Made by a program: the position numbers and the translations under genes. A stretch of 64,000 nucleotides of DNA from Nitrospira sp. GTDB taxonomy: Bacteria > Nitrospirota > Nitrospiria > Nitrospirales > Nitrospiraceae. Position 1 is the first letter of the stretch; each line of letters starts with the position of its first letter. The notes beneath the pieces were generated by a model. It did no database searches, was not told the DNA's origin, and saw only the letters and a program-made list of their open reading frames with translations. The DNA lies in assembly GCA_030123605.1 (NCBI GenBank), contig CP126123.1, positions 1,054,001 to 1,118,000 of the forward strand. Reading direction: 5' to 3'. Positions 40,695 through 48,866 of the stretch are shown here, piece after piece.

Positions 40695-43652
40695 TCATCC
40701 ACCCGTCAGATTCAAATGTGTCCGCACCGGTTTCCCTTCTGAAGCGGTCAGCTCGACTTCGACGAGAAAGACGTTCTCCTCCGGCAACCGGCCCTGGACG
40801 ATCAATTCTTCCCTGATCGCCTTGGCACGGCTTTGCGCCAATGACCGCAGCTCCGACTCTTCGACGGTCATCGTCGACAGCAATTGTGCCCGCAATTCAT
40901 CGACGGTCAGCACCCGCTCGACGACTTTTCCGCCCGGTGCTTCTTCACGCTTCGTCGGTTGTTTCCCCAACTTCTCGGCATAGAGATCGCTCAAGAGCTC
41001 GAACTCGCGTTCCTGGGACAGGGGCGCCTGGGTGTTTTTCGTCCCCCCATTGGTGAAACGCCGTTGCACCTCGGCGTTCATCTTCTGCAGAGCCAGAGCC
41101 TCGCGATCGTGGGTGGAATCGGCCGCCCCGATGATCTCCACTCGTAACGCCGGCCTCTCCTCGAGTGCCTTGGCGATCGACTTGAGCTTCTGCTGCTCCG
41201 TTGCCTCAAGCTCTCCGCTGCCGGCCTTGAACTCGATGAATTGCAGGTCTTCTCCTCCCCCTCCGACAAGCCCTCCCAGAGCCGAGAAGGGCGAAGTCGC
41301 CACCTTGGTGATCAGATTGACCAGCGAATTGAGCACCACCTTGCCGTACCGGAAGTCCGGCTCACTCAAGTCCCCTCGCACCGGCATGTCGATATCGATC
41401 CGGCCGCGGCGATCTTTCAACAAGGCCACCGCCAGACGGACAGGCAGACTCGTCGCATCCGGGCTCTCGGTCTTCTCTCCGAACGTAAACTGATCGATGA
41501 CCACCTTGTTTTCACCGACCAGTTGTTGCTTCGACACCTGATAGGTGAGATCGAGCGAGAGTTTCCCCTTCGTGATCGGATATCCCACATACTTTCCGGC
41601 ATAGGGCGAGGCGGCGGTCAAATCCACGCCCTGGAAGATGAACTTGAGATCCGTGAAGGCATCTCCGCTGAGCGGGTTGATCCGACCCTGCACCTTGAGC
41701 GGCGCCATGTTATCGACCTTCCCGGCCAGCGACACCTCCGCCTTGGCCACCTGTTTGGAAGACAGGCCCTTGATCGTGCCGCTGAAGTCCTGAATGCCGG
41801 TCGTGACGGTCGGTTCGATGGATTCGTCCACGAACGTGGCTGACAATTTCGACAGCTTGACGACGTCGATCGCGATCGGGGTGGGGGCGTTCGTGTTCTT
41901 GGATGCCGATCCCGCATGCGGTTTCGGCTCGCTTGGTGGCGCAGCCCCCTGTTCCGGTTTCTGCATCGCGTGCGAGAGGTTCGTCGTGCCGTCCTTGGCG
42001 ATCACGAACCGCAGCGCCGGATCACGCCAGGTGATTTCACCGATCTTCACCTTGGTGGGCTCTACCTCCAACGCGACCTTGTTCACTCCCAGCGCCGTCC
42101 ACCCGAGCAACTCTTTGTGCGACACCGCATCGGCGACGTGCAGATTGTGCAGGCCGATCCGCCCGGCATACCGCAACAGGGGCTCGGATTCATGGCGACT
42201 CCGATAATGCACCTCCCCGGCCAGCTCGAACTCCCCGTCTCTCAGCTCGATCTGCATCATACGATCGAGATAGGGTTGGAAGGGGCGGAGGCCGATGTGC
42301 GCCAAGGTCAGGGTCAGGTCCGCCTGCAGCGGATCGACTTGCACCGTTCCCTTGCTCTCGATCGTGCCCGCTCCGTTGAGCCTCAGGCCGGCGGAAACCG
42401 GCAACGTGCCCTTCAGCGGGACATGGATATCGTTGACCGTCACCTGCAACTCATCAATCGTCAATTCCACGGGCTGCTTCACACTGCGATCTTCGAACCC
42501 GATCCGCATCTTCGCGACCTCGGCCTTCTGCACTTCGACCGTCCAAGGTTTCGCCGGCTCCTGGGGGGTCTCCTTGGGAGGATTCTCATGGCTTCCTTCC
42601 TCCGCCGAAGCGAACAGCGTTTTCAAATTCGGGACGCCGTCTTCGGCCAGCCAGGCGCGGATTTCGGCGCCGGTCAGACGAACGGCCTTCACCCCCATCG
42701 CTTGCTTGGGCAAATCTAAGTGAATCGCCTCAAATTCCAAGGACGGCACGGTGATGACCGGATCACGGTCCCCCAGGGCCGCCAACCGGAAGTCCGACAG
42801 GACGACCTTTCCATCGGATACCTGCAGGTTGACCGGGGCCGTCGCCATATCGAAGTGATACCGTGCATCGACCGTGACAGCCCCGCTCAGGATATCGAAT
42901 CGAAATCGATCGCGGATGCTCGGCCAAAAGGTCTTGAGTTTCACATTGGAGAGCGACAGGCGTCCCGTGGACTCCAACGGATCCAGGTGAAACTCTCCCT
43001 CCCAATCCAGGATTTCTCCCTGCCCGAATTCAGCCGTGAAGGCATAGGCGGTTTCGTCCCCTTGCCGCGTGCTGAAGTTCCGGAGCGTGATTTCAATAGG
43101 CACCACATCGATTGTGACCGGCTTCCGTTTGGATTCGTCCCGGAATTCGATCACTCCCTGCCGGATGCTCAAGAGGCCGATTTCCAACGGCGGCAAGGGT
43201 TTCTTTTCCGCATTCTTGCTCGCCGGCGGGGGTTCCGCCGGTGGTTCATTCTGCTCAGCGGCAGGGGGGACAAGTCCGAAGAGATTCAGTTTGCCGTCCG
43301 GGTGAATGTGCAGGGCACCGAAGGGAAGGGTGAGTCGGATTTCGTCAAAGATGTAGGCGGAGCGAACGACCGAGGTCCCCTCGAAATTCACGAACAGTTC
43401 CTTGAAGCCGAGCATCGGCGTCTGGTTCGGTTCCTGAATTTCAAATTCCGAGAGGGTCAGCGCGAAGGTAAAGGGATTGAGCGACATGTCGCCCAACAGG
43501 ACGGGGTGCCGCAAGCGCTCGGACAAGGCGGGAATCGCGTAGGCCTTGACGGCGTAGGGTATGACGACAAAACCCAACAGTGCATAGAGTGCGACGGCAC
43601 CGCACAAGACGATTAGGGCCGTTCGAAATCGCGTGACCAGCGCCATGGGCAA
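40695..43652 (-). CDS. DUF748 / AsmA-like envelope protein
   Basis: A 985-residue protein anchored by one N-terminal helix (residues 12-32) and otherwise periplasmic. The sequence shows the DUF748 pattern: LRHPVLLGDMSLNPFTFALTLSEFEI near residue 48, many beta-strand repeats, and a C-terminal part with RVEIIGAADSTHDREALALQK that resembles an OmpA-like or Bon-like fold. Pro/Glu-rich linkers occur at about 130-150 and 350-370. AsmA/TamB-related proteins bridge inner and outer membranes and move lipids. It starts 15 bases after tRNA-Arg on the same strand, so they may share a transcript. Confidence 0.85.
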   Translation of the reverse strand: MPMALVTRFRTALIVLCGAVALYALLGFVVIPYAVKAYAIPALSERLRHPVLLGDMSLNPFTFALTLSEFEIQEPNQTPMLGFKELFVNFEGTSVVRSAYIFDEIRLTLPFGALHIHPDGKLNLFGLVPPAAEQNEPPAEPPPASKNAEKKPLPPLEIGLLSIRQGVIEFRDESKRKPVTIDVVPIEITLRNFSTRQGDETAYAFTAEFGQGEILDWEGEFHLDPLESTGRLSLSNVKLKTFWPSIRDRFRFDILSGAVTVDARYHFDMATAPVNLQVSDGKVVLSDFRLAALGDRDPVITVPSLEFEAIHLDLPKQAMGVKAVRLTGAEIRAWLAEDGVPNLKTLFASAEEGSHENPPKETPQEPAKPWTVEVQKAEVAKMRIGFEDRSVKQPVELTIDELQVTVNDIHVPLKGTLPVSAGLRLNGAGTIESKGTVQVDPLQADLTLTLAHIGLRPFQPYLDRMMQIELRDGEFELAGEVHYRSRHESEPLLRYAGRIGLHNLHVADAVSHKELLGWTALGVNKVALEVEPTKVKIGEITWRDPALRFVIAKDGTTNLSHAMQKPEQGAAPPSEPKPHAGSASKNTNAPTPIAIDVVKLSKLSATFVDESIEPTVTTGIQDFSGTIKGLSSKQVAKAEVSLAGKVDNMAPLKVQGRINPLSGDAFTDLKFIFQGVDLTAASPYAGKYVGYPITKGKLSLDLTYQVSKQQLVGENKVVIDQFTFGEKTESPDATSLPVRLAVALLKDRRGRIDIDMPVRGDLSEPDFRYGKVVLNSLVNLITKVATSPFSALGGLVGGGGEDLQFIEFKAGSGELEATEQQKLKSIAKALEERPALRVEIIGAADSTHDREALALQKMNAEVQRRFTNGGTKNTQAPLSQEREFELLSDLYAEKLGKQPTKREEAPGGKVVERVLTVDELRAQLLSTMTVEESELRSLAQSRAKAIREELIVQGRLPEENVFLVEVELTASEGKPVRTHLNLTGG

Positions 43653-43667
43653 ATGACAAGACGCTCG

Positions 43668-43744
<77 letters not shown>

Positions 43745-44112
43745 ACTTTGTTTTTCAATGATGTCGCCTGACCTCCTTCACCGTCACATTGGTCAGGTGT
43801 TATTACGGTGTCAGGTTTGAGGTAACTGTTAAGCTTTTGCACGGTCTGCGTCAAGTCCTGTTCCTCGAGAGAGTTCTATTACTTCCACATCTTTTTGGAC
43901 TCATGATCAACCGGGTTCATGGTCGTCGTTGTCACGTACTTGAGAACGACAGGGTTATGGTTGTGGTCCTGACGTTCGGTGGCGCGTTCTATGCCGTTCT
44001 TCTAAAAAGGAAAAATCCCAACGACAACGTACCGAATCCGGAAGACAACCGACTGTTTCATCTGCCCAATCAGGAAGCTATGTTTTCATAAGACATTTAA
44101 ACAGTTATGTTA
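43745..44112. other. AT-richer intergenic stretch after tRNA-Arg
   Basis: About 370 bases with visibly lower GC than neighbours. A 100-codon frame at 43789-44091 opens with TTG, lacks a ribosome-binding site and is not convincing. CCTGACC (43767-43773) and GGTCAGG (43791-43797) form an inverted repeat. It may be a remnant of the insertion that brought the toxin-antitoxin pair. Confidence 0.4.
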
Positions 44113-44158
44113 AGATGTCACGACATTGTCTTGACATCAAATGATTATTGAGCTATCT
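44113..44158 (+). promoter_or_regulatory. Promoter and operator of the DUF1778-GNAT toxin-antitoxin pair
   Basis: TTGACA at 44130-44135, 17 bases and TATCTT at 44153-44158 form a near-consensus promoter. An inverted repeat, GATGTC (44113-44118) and GACATC (44132-44137), overlaps the -35 box, fitting repression by the antitoxin. Confidence 0.6.
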
Positions 44159-44182
44159 TCGGCGGCAACGAGAGGTGACGAG

Positions 44183-44491
44183 ATGCCTGCACGTGCGGTT
44201 CGTACCGAGAAACTGGATCTTCGGCTGAGTGCCTCCGATAAGCGGATACTGGAAGCTGCCGCCTCCGCTTCCAGTCGATCGGTGAGTGACTTTGTCCGTG
44301 AAAGTGCTCTGGCCCGTGCCGATGAGACTCTGGCAGATCGCCGCACCTTCCTCCTGAACAAAACGAAATGGTCTGAGTTTCAGGCTGCCCTCGACGCTCC
44401 GGTCCGCTCCCTCCCTCGCATGAAGAACCTAGTGACTGAGCCAGGATTCTTTGACGCCGCCCCTACTCCCGGCACGATTAAAAAGCGTTGA
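44183..44491 (+). CDS. DUF1778 antitoxin (TacA-like)
   Basis: A 102-residue protein with an N-terminal ribbon-helix-helix: KLDLRLSASDKRILEAAAS and RSVSDFVRESAL are the DUF1778 hallmarks. The C-terminal half wraps the toxin in known TacAT structures. The start at 44183 follows AGAGGTGACGAG. The toxin gene overlaps its stop by 4 bases. It represses its own promoter in characterised systems, consistent with the inverted repeat upstream. Confidence 0.85.
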   Translation: MPARAVRTEKLDLRLSASDKRILEAAASASSRSVSDFVRESALARADETLADRRTFLLNKTKWSEFQAALDAPVRSLPRMKNLVTEPGFFDAAPTPGTIKKR

Positions 44492-44982
44492 CTCGTACGA
44501 TCGAAAAACTTCAACCGCATCACGCCGTTGAAGCATTCGACTGTGGGCAGGACGCACTTAACCGCTTTCTCCTGAAGCACGCGCTGCAGAATCAACACAG
44601 CGGAGGATCGCAGACTTACGTGGGGTTGGCCGATGGAACCGTAATCGGCTACTACACGCTTGTGGTGGGCTCAGTCGAGCAAGATCATGCCCCAGAGCGA
44701 ATAAAGAAGGGGCTGGCCAAACATTCCATTCCCATCATGCTGCTGGCCAGGTTAGCCGTCGATCTCCGCTGGCAGAAACAGAGGGTCGGCGCCGCGCTAT
44801 TGAAAGACGCGATGCTCCGTACTTTGCAGGCTGCCGATATTGCAGGAATTCGTGCCTTGGTGGTGCATGCCAAAGATGAGGATGCCAGAAACTTTTATGA
44901 GCGCTTCGATTTCCTCCCTTCACCCAGCGATCCGTTACACCTCTTCATTCTTCTCAAAGATGTTCGGAAAATCGTCTCCTAA
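44488..44982 (+). CDS. GNAT-family acetyltransferase toxin (TacT-like)
   Basis: A 164-residue GNAT protein of the type paired with DUF1778 antitoxins, which acetylate aminoacyl-tRNA and stop translation. Visible are FDCGQDALNRFLLKHA at about 18-33, the acetyl-CoA loop RLAVDLRWQKQRVGAALL at about 89-106, and the C-terminal YERFDFLP with the conserved Tyr. The start is TTG overlapping the antitoxin stop (TTGA), so translation is coupled. Confidence 0.88.
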   Translation: MTRTIEKLQPHHAVEAFDCGQDALNRFLLKHALQNQHSGGSQTYVGLADGTVIGYYTLVVGSVEQDHAPERIKKGLAKHSIPIMLLARLAVDLRWQKQRVGAALLKDAMLRTLQAADIAGIRALVVHAKDEDARNFYERFDFLPSPSDPLHLFILLKDVRKIVS

Positions 44983-45104
44983 GCCTTCCATCATCAAAAC
45001 CGTCGGAGTCACGAGTAGGATGCCGATGTGTTTATGCATTTGACTCAAGCGCGAGGCTCCGGGTCGAGCAAACAAGAATCGTATTCGCGAAAGGCATTGA
45101 ATAT

Positions 45105-45129
45105 CCCCGCACACATTTGAAGTGCGGGG
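45105..45129 (+). terminator. Hairpin downstream of the GNAT toxin gene
   Basis: CCCCGCAC (45105-45112), a 9-base loop, GTGCGGGG (45122-45129). It lies 120 bases past the toxin stop with no U-tract. Likely a transcript end between the plus-strand toxin gene and tRNA-Pro on the other strand. Confidence 0.4.
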
Positions 45130-45214
45130 TCGCACGAACAGGATAGAGAGCGAAGTCACTTGAGGGTTTTATCCGGTCGCCTCACTTGACAGGCTCCCGG
45201 TCGAGAAAGCTTTG

Positions 45215-45283
<69 letters not shown>

Positions 45284-45293
<10 letters not shown>

Positions 45294-45898
45294 ACTGAGT
45301 TCTGTTCCGCCATCAGGTGTCGCAGAAGGTCCCTGGCCTGTGAAAAGGCGAGGGCGCGGTGGCTGATCCGGTTTTTCACCTCCGGTGACAGTTGAGCCAG
45401 GGTTTGATGGTACTCCGGCACGAGGAAGACCGGATCATACCCAAATCCATGGGAGCCCACGGCCTCTTCGGCAATCGATCCTTCCAACACTCCCTTCACC
45501 GACAGGGTCTTGCCGGTCGGCAAGGCAATGGCCGCCACCGTCACAAACCGAGCTCCACGTTTCTCCGAAGAGACAGCACGAAGCTCGTGCAGCAATTTCC
45601 GGCAATTGTCTTCGTAACTGGCATGTTCGCCTGCATAACGAGCCGCGAAGGCCCCGGGCCGTCCACCGAGCGCATCGACTTCCAGTCCTGTGTCGTCCGC
45701 CACCGCAGGCAGTCCGGTATAGCGCGCAGTTTCTACGGCCTTTTTCATGGCATTCGCTTCACAGGTCTCGCCGTCTTCGACGACCTCCGGTGCATCGGGA
45801 AAGTCATCCAGGGATAGAATGGCGATGTTCAGATCCTGCAACAAGGCGATCAACTCCTGCTTCTTATGTCGATTCCTGGTCGCCAGTACGAGCTGCAT
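45284..45898 (-). CDS. rdgB: XTP/dITP diphosphatase (RdgB/HAM1)
   Basis: A 204-residue house-cleaning enzyme that hydrolyses dITP and XTP. Family marks are LVLATRNRHKKQEL at the N-terminus, ADDTGLEVDAL with catalytic Asp at about 67-70, and GFGYDPVF at about 150. The ATG at 45898 is preferred to a TTG two codons upstream. It is downstream of rph, a common bacterial gene order, and its stop lies inside tRNA-Pro. Confidence 0.92.
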
Positions 45899-45900
45899 GG

Positions 45901-46644
45901 TCAACCGATCGCGCCGATCAGCGACTTCTGCATCTCCACCAGTTCACGAATCGCTCCCCATCCAAGATCGAGAAACTGATCCATGTCCTTTTTGTCGAAC
46001 GGGGTCCGCTCGGCAGTCCCTTGTACTTCAACGTACCGTCCCGCGCCCGTCATCACCAAGTTCAGGTCCACTTCCGCCTGGGAATCTTCCTCGTAGGCCA
46101 AATCTACCAACACCTCGCCGCCGACCTTTCCGACGCTGATCGCCGCGAGGTAGTCCGTCACAGGATTTTTCTTCACGAGTTCCTTCTGCTTCAGGACGGC
46201 CACCGCATCCGCCAAGGCGATAAAGGCGCCGGTAATCGAGGCCGTGCGGGTCCCGCCGTCGGCTTGAATGACGTCGCAATCGATCCAGATGGTCCGTTCG
46301 CCCAGGCGAGTCGTATCGATCACCGCGCGCAGAGCCCGTCCGACCAGACGTTGAATCTCCAGTGTGCGCCCACCCTGCTTGCCCTTGACCGATTCCCGCG
46401 GGGAACGATCATGAGTGGCTCGAGGGAGCATGGCATATTCCGCCGTCACCCATCCTCGTCCCTTATCCCTCAGGAACGGCGGGACCTTTTCCTCCACCGA
46501 CGCGGTGCAAATGACCTTGGTCTCTCCCATTTCGATCAAGACCGATCCTTCTGCATGTTTGATGAAATTTCGCGTCACCTTGACCGGTCGGATCTGATCC
46601 CGCTTCCGTCCATCGACCCGACTGAACCCTGCACCGTTCCCCAT
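45901..46644 (-). CDS. rph: Ribonuclease PH
   Basis: A 247-residue phosphorolytic 3'-5' exoribonuclease that trims tRNA 3' ends. Typical features are [13 protein letters not shown] at the N-terminus, [13 protein letters not shown] near residue 74 and [14 protein letters not shown] at about 126-139, with conserved Arg and Asp residues. Length is normal. It begins a unit with rdgB and tRNA-Pro, linking tRNA processing to the tRNA gene that follows. A strong promoter is at 46694-46722. Confidence 0.95.
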   Translation of the reverse strand: MGNGAGFSRVDGRKRDQIRPVKVTRNFIKHAEGSVLIEMGETKVICTASVEEKVPPFLRDKGRGWVTAEYAMLPRATHDRSPRESVKGKQGGRTLEIQRLVGRALRAVIDTTRLGERTIWIDCDVIQADGGTRTASITGAFIALADAVAVLKQKELVKKNPVTDYLAAISVGKVGGEVLVDLAYEEDSQAEVDLNLVMTGAGRYVEVQGTAERTPFDKKDMDQFLDLGWGAIRELVEMQKSLIGAIG

Positions 46645-46693
46645 CGACCAGCACCCCTTCCTGCAAACCTACAACCAGAATCCAAGGCAGCGA

Positions 46694-46722
46694 ATTATAG
46701 TGAACAGGTCTTCAAAGAGCAA
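46694..46722 (-). promoter_or_regulatory. Strong promoter of rph-rdgB-tRNA-Pro
   Basis: On the minus strand TTGCTC (46722-46717), a 17-base spacer and the consensus TATAAT (46699-46694), 50 bases before the rph ATG. Confidence 0.65.
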
Positions 46723-46762
46723 ATCACTCGGCCCTGCCTACCGGCTCGCAAGTGCATTTCAA

Positions 46763-46791
46763 CTGGCATTCACGGCCGTGCCATGTATAAT
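46763..46791 (+). promoter_or_regulatory. Putative promoter far upstream of the response-regulator HD-GYP gene
   Basis: CTGGCA at 46763-46768, a 17-base spacer and TATAAT at 46786-46791. It is divergent from the rph promoter. The next well-supported gene starts at 47128, leaving a leader of about 330 bases that holds no convincing reading frame. Confidence 0.5.
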
Positions 46792-47127
46792 CCGATCTCA
46801 ACGGGCGCGATGGTCCTTCGAAGGGATCTCGTCCTGTGCAAAGCTCGACGGACCGGCGTCAGAGTTGACGACCCCGTCGAATGTCTTCTTCAACCACCGA
46901 CAACCGTTGCCCACAGAATCCTGCCGCATGATCAAGACCATCATCAGCATCCATGCGATCAAGGCACGCCAAGGCCGCAACGGCAATTCGCGCAACGACA
47001 CGATGGCACAAAAGGTGCACTTCCTCTATGAGTTCTTTGCGTGCTTCAGACTCACGGTCAGACAACCGATAATGATGATGCCTCTGTATCACCCCATGAC
47101 CGACTTAACCAGGCGAGAGCCAGCCGT

Positions 47128-48306
47128 ATGAGCATTCCGTCCGTTCCAGAACAGAAGCAGATCGCTCAACCGTCGCTCCTCGAAAACCGCAACATCCTCA
47201 TCGTCGACGATGAAGACCCCATCCGTCGGCTGTTGGGGTATCTCCTCGAACCCCATGGGTACCATGTAACCCTGGCCGGAGAGTCCCGTGAAGCCCGCCA
47301 GCAGTTGGAGAAAACGCCCTATGCCTTGGTGCTCTGCGATGTGAATATGCCGGGCGAGTCCGGCATGGACCTCGTGCGCCACATTCTGACTCACTATGCC
47401 GCCACGGCCGTCATCATGATCACGGGCCTCGACAGCCCCGTGCTCGCGAACGCGGCGCTGGACATGGGGGCCTTCGGATACATCATCAAGCCGTTCGAGG
47501 CCAACGAGGTGTTGATCAACGTGGCCAATGCGTTGCGACGCCGCAAGCTGGAAATCGAAAATGCCATGCACCGGGAGAATCTTGAAGAAGTCGTCCGGAC
47601 GCGGACGATCGCCTTGCAGCAGGCCCTCGAATGGCTGGAGCGCAGCGAGAAGGAACTGCGCCTCTCACGCGAAGAAACGATTCAGCGACTCGCCATCGCG
47701 GCGGAGTTTCGCGACAGTTCCACGGCGCAGCACATCCAACGAATGAGCCACTACTGTGAACTGTTGGCCCGCCGCTACGGATTGTCCCCAGACCGATGCG
47801 ACCTCATCCGCACCGCCAGCCCCATGCACGACATCGGCAAGATCGGCACCCCGGACCATGTGTTGCTCAAACCTGGCAAATTCACCCCGGAAGAGTTCAA
47901 GGTAATCACCCAACATACCGAAATCGGGTACAGAATTTTAGCCGGTTCCGATTCGGAACTGTTGAAAGTCGCTGCGCTCATCGCCTGGACTCACCATGAA
48001 CGGTACGACGGCACCGGTTATCCACGCGGGATCAAGGGAGAAGACATTCCCTTGGAGGGCAGAATTACCGCCATCGCAGACAACTTCGACGCCCTCACGA
48101 CTCAGCGGGTCTACAAACCGGCGTACGACTTCGACCATGCCAAGGAGATCATGCTGAAAGAACGCGGAAAGCATTTTGATCCCGATCTGCTCGATATTTT
48201 TTTCGCCTCGATGGACGACATCAAACGCATCTACGACCAATTTGCCGATCCCACCTGGCTCTCCACCTCTCGGTACAAGCCCGCCGATCAAGGCCGAGTC
48301 AACTGA
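47128..48306 (+). CDS. Response regulator with HD-GYP c-di-GMP phosphodiesterase output
   Basis: A 392-residue protein. The receiver domain (about 22-140) has the acidic pair Asp27-Asp28, phosphoacceptor Asp71 in LVLCDVNMPG and Lys121 in KPF. A coiled coil (about 140-190) leads to an intact HD-GYP domain with MHDIGKIG (His234-Asp235), HH at 289-290 and DGTGYP at 294-299, matching active phosphodiesterases that degrade cyclic di-GMP. No kinase is adjacent. The ATG at 47128 has only a weak ribosome-binding site. The next gene starts 3 bases after the stop. Confidence 0.92.
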   Translation: MSIPSVPEQKQIAQPSLLENRNILIVDDEDPIRRLLGYLLEPHGYHVTLAGESREARQQLEKTPYALVLCDVNMPGESGMDLVRHILTHYAATAVIMITGLDSPVLANAALDMGAFGYIIKPFEANEVLINVANALRRRKLEIENAMHRENLEEVVRTRTIALQQALEWLERSEKELRLSREETIQRLAIAAEFRDSSTAQHIQRMSHYCELLARRYGLSPDRCDLIRTASPMHDIGKIGTPDHVLLKPGKFTPEEFKVITQHTEIGYRILAGSDSELLKVAALIAWTHHERYDGTGYPRGIKGEDIPLEGRITAIADNFDALTTQRVYKPAYDFDHAKEIMLKERGKHFDPDLLDIFFASMDDIKRIYDQFADPTWLSTSRYKPADQGRVN

Positions 48307-48308
48307 CC

Positions 48309-48806
48309 ATGGCGAACGGGACCCGCAATTGGATCGCCTATCTCTGCGAAAGCCTGGCCTCGTCCGGCATGATGCCGACTTGGGAAGCCGCAACTTACCT
48401 GACCGACAATCTGTTCGGCGACAAGCCCAATCCCCGGTTGCTGAAGACCGCCAGCCCGTACGAAGACACCACCAACCTGCTGCACCGCCTATACCAGCCG
48501 CTCGTCGAGGCTGCCACACGAGATGTCCCGCTTCCCACGGCTGCCATGATCCACGTCTTTACCGATGTGAGCCTCACCGGCAAGTCCGCCGTACTCGTGG
48601 TGTATTTCCCCGGGCAGAACCGTCCGCATCAGCTCTTGTTGCTGGATGCGGCTAAGGCCTGGGAACTGGTGTTTGAAAACTCGGAGGCGTTCAATACCTG
48701 GGCAGATGAGCGGTATCGTTGGATCAAGTCTTCCCTCACGGCCGTGGTGTCCGGCCTCTCTGACTCCCCTGCCGTCTCCTCGCCCCTCGAAGCCGTCCGG
48801 AACTAG
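48309..48806 (+). CDS. Protein of unknown function coupled to the HD-GYP regulator
   Basis: A 165-residue soluble protein, no signal peptide or membrane helix. Residues 1-65 are helical, 80-115 contain strands (AAMIHVFTDVSLTGKSAVLVVYF), and the C-terminal 40 residues are Ser/Ala/Pro-rich. No family recognised. It begins 3 bases after the regulator stop without its own ribosome-binding site, so translation is probably coupled and a shared pathway is likely. Confidence 0.65.
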   Translation: MANGTRNWIAYLCESLASSGMMPTWEAATYLTDNLFGDKPNPRLLKTASPYEDTTNLLHRLYQPLVEAATRDVPLPTAAMIHVFTDVSLTGKSAVLVVYFPGQNRPHQLLLLDAAKAWELVFENSEAFNTWADERYRWIKSSLTAVVSGLSDSPAVSSPLEAVRN

Positions 48807-48866
48807 CCGCCCCAGAAATGCCCGTCACAGATGTCCGTAACCTATCCGGAACCTTCAGCCTGATGA

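Noticed and set aside
43789-44091. Possible 100-aa protein after tRNA-Arg
   Set aside because: TTG start, no ribosome-binding site, odd composition and no family; kept only as an AT-richer intergenic stretch.
46700-47131. Possible 143-aa protein before the HD-GYP regulator
   Set aside because: It overlaps the rph promoter, has no ribosome-binding site and looks non-protein. An internal ATG at 46928 has no support either.
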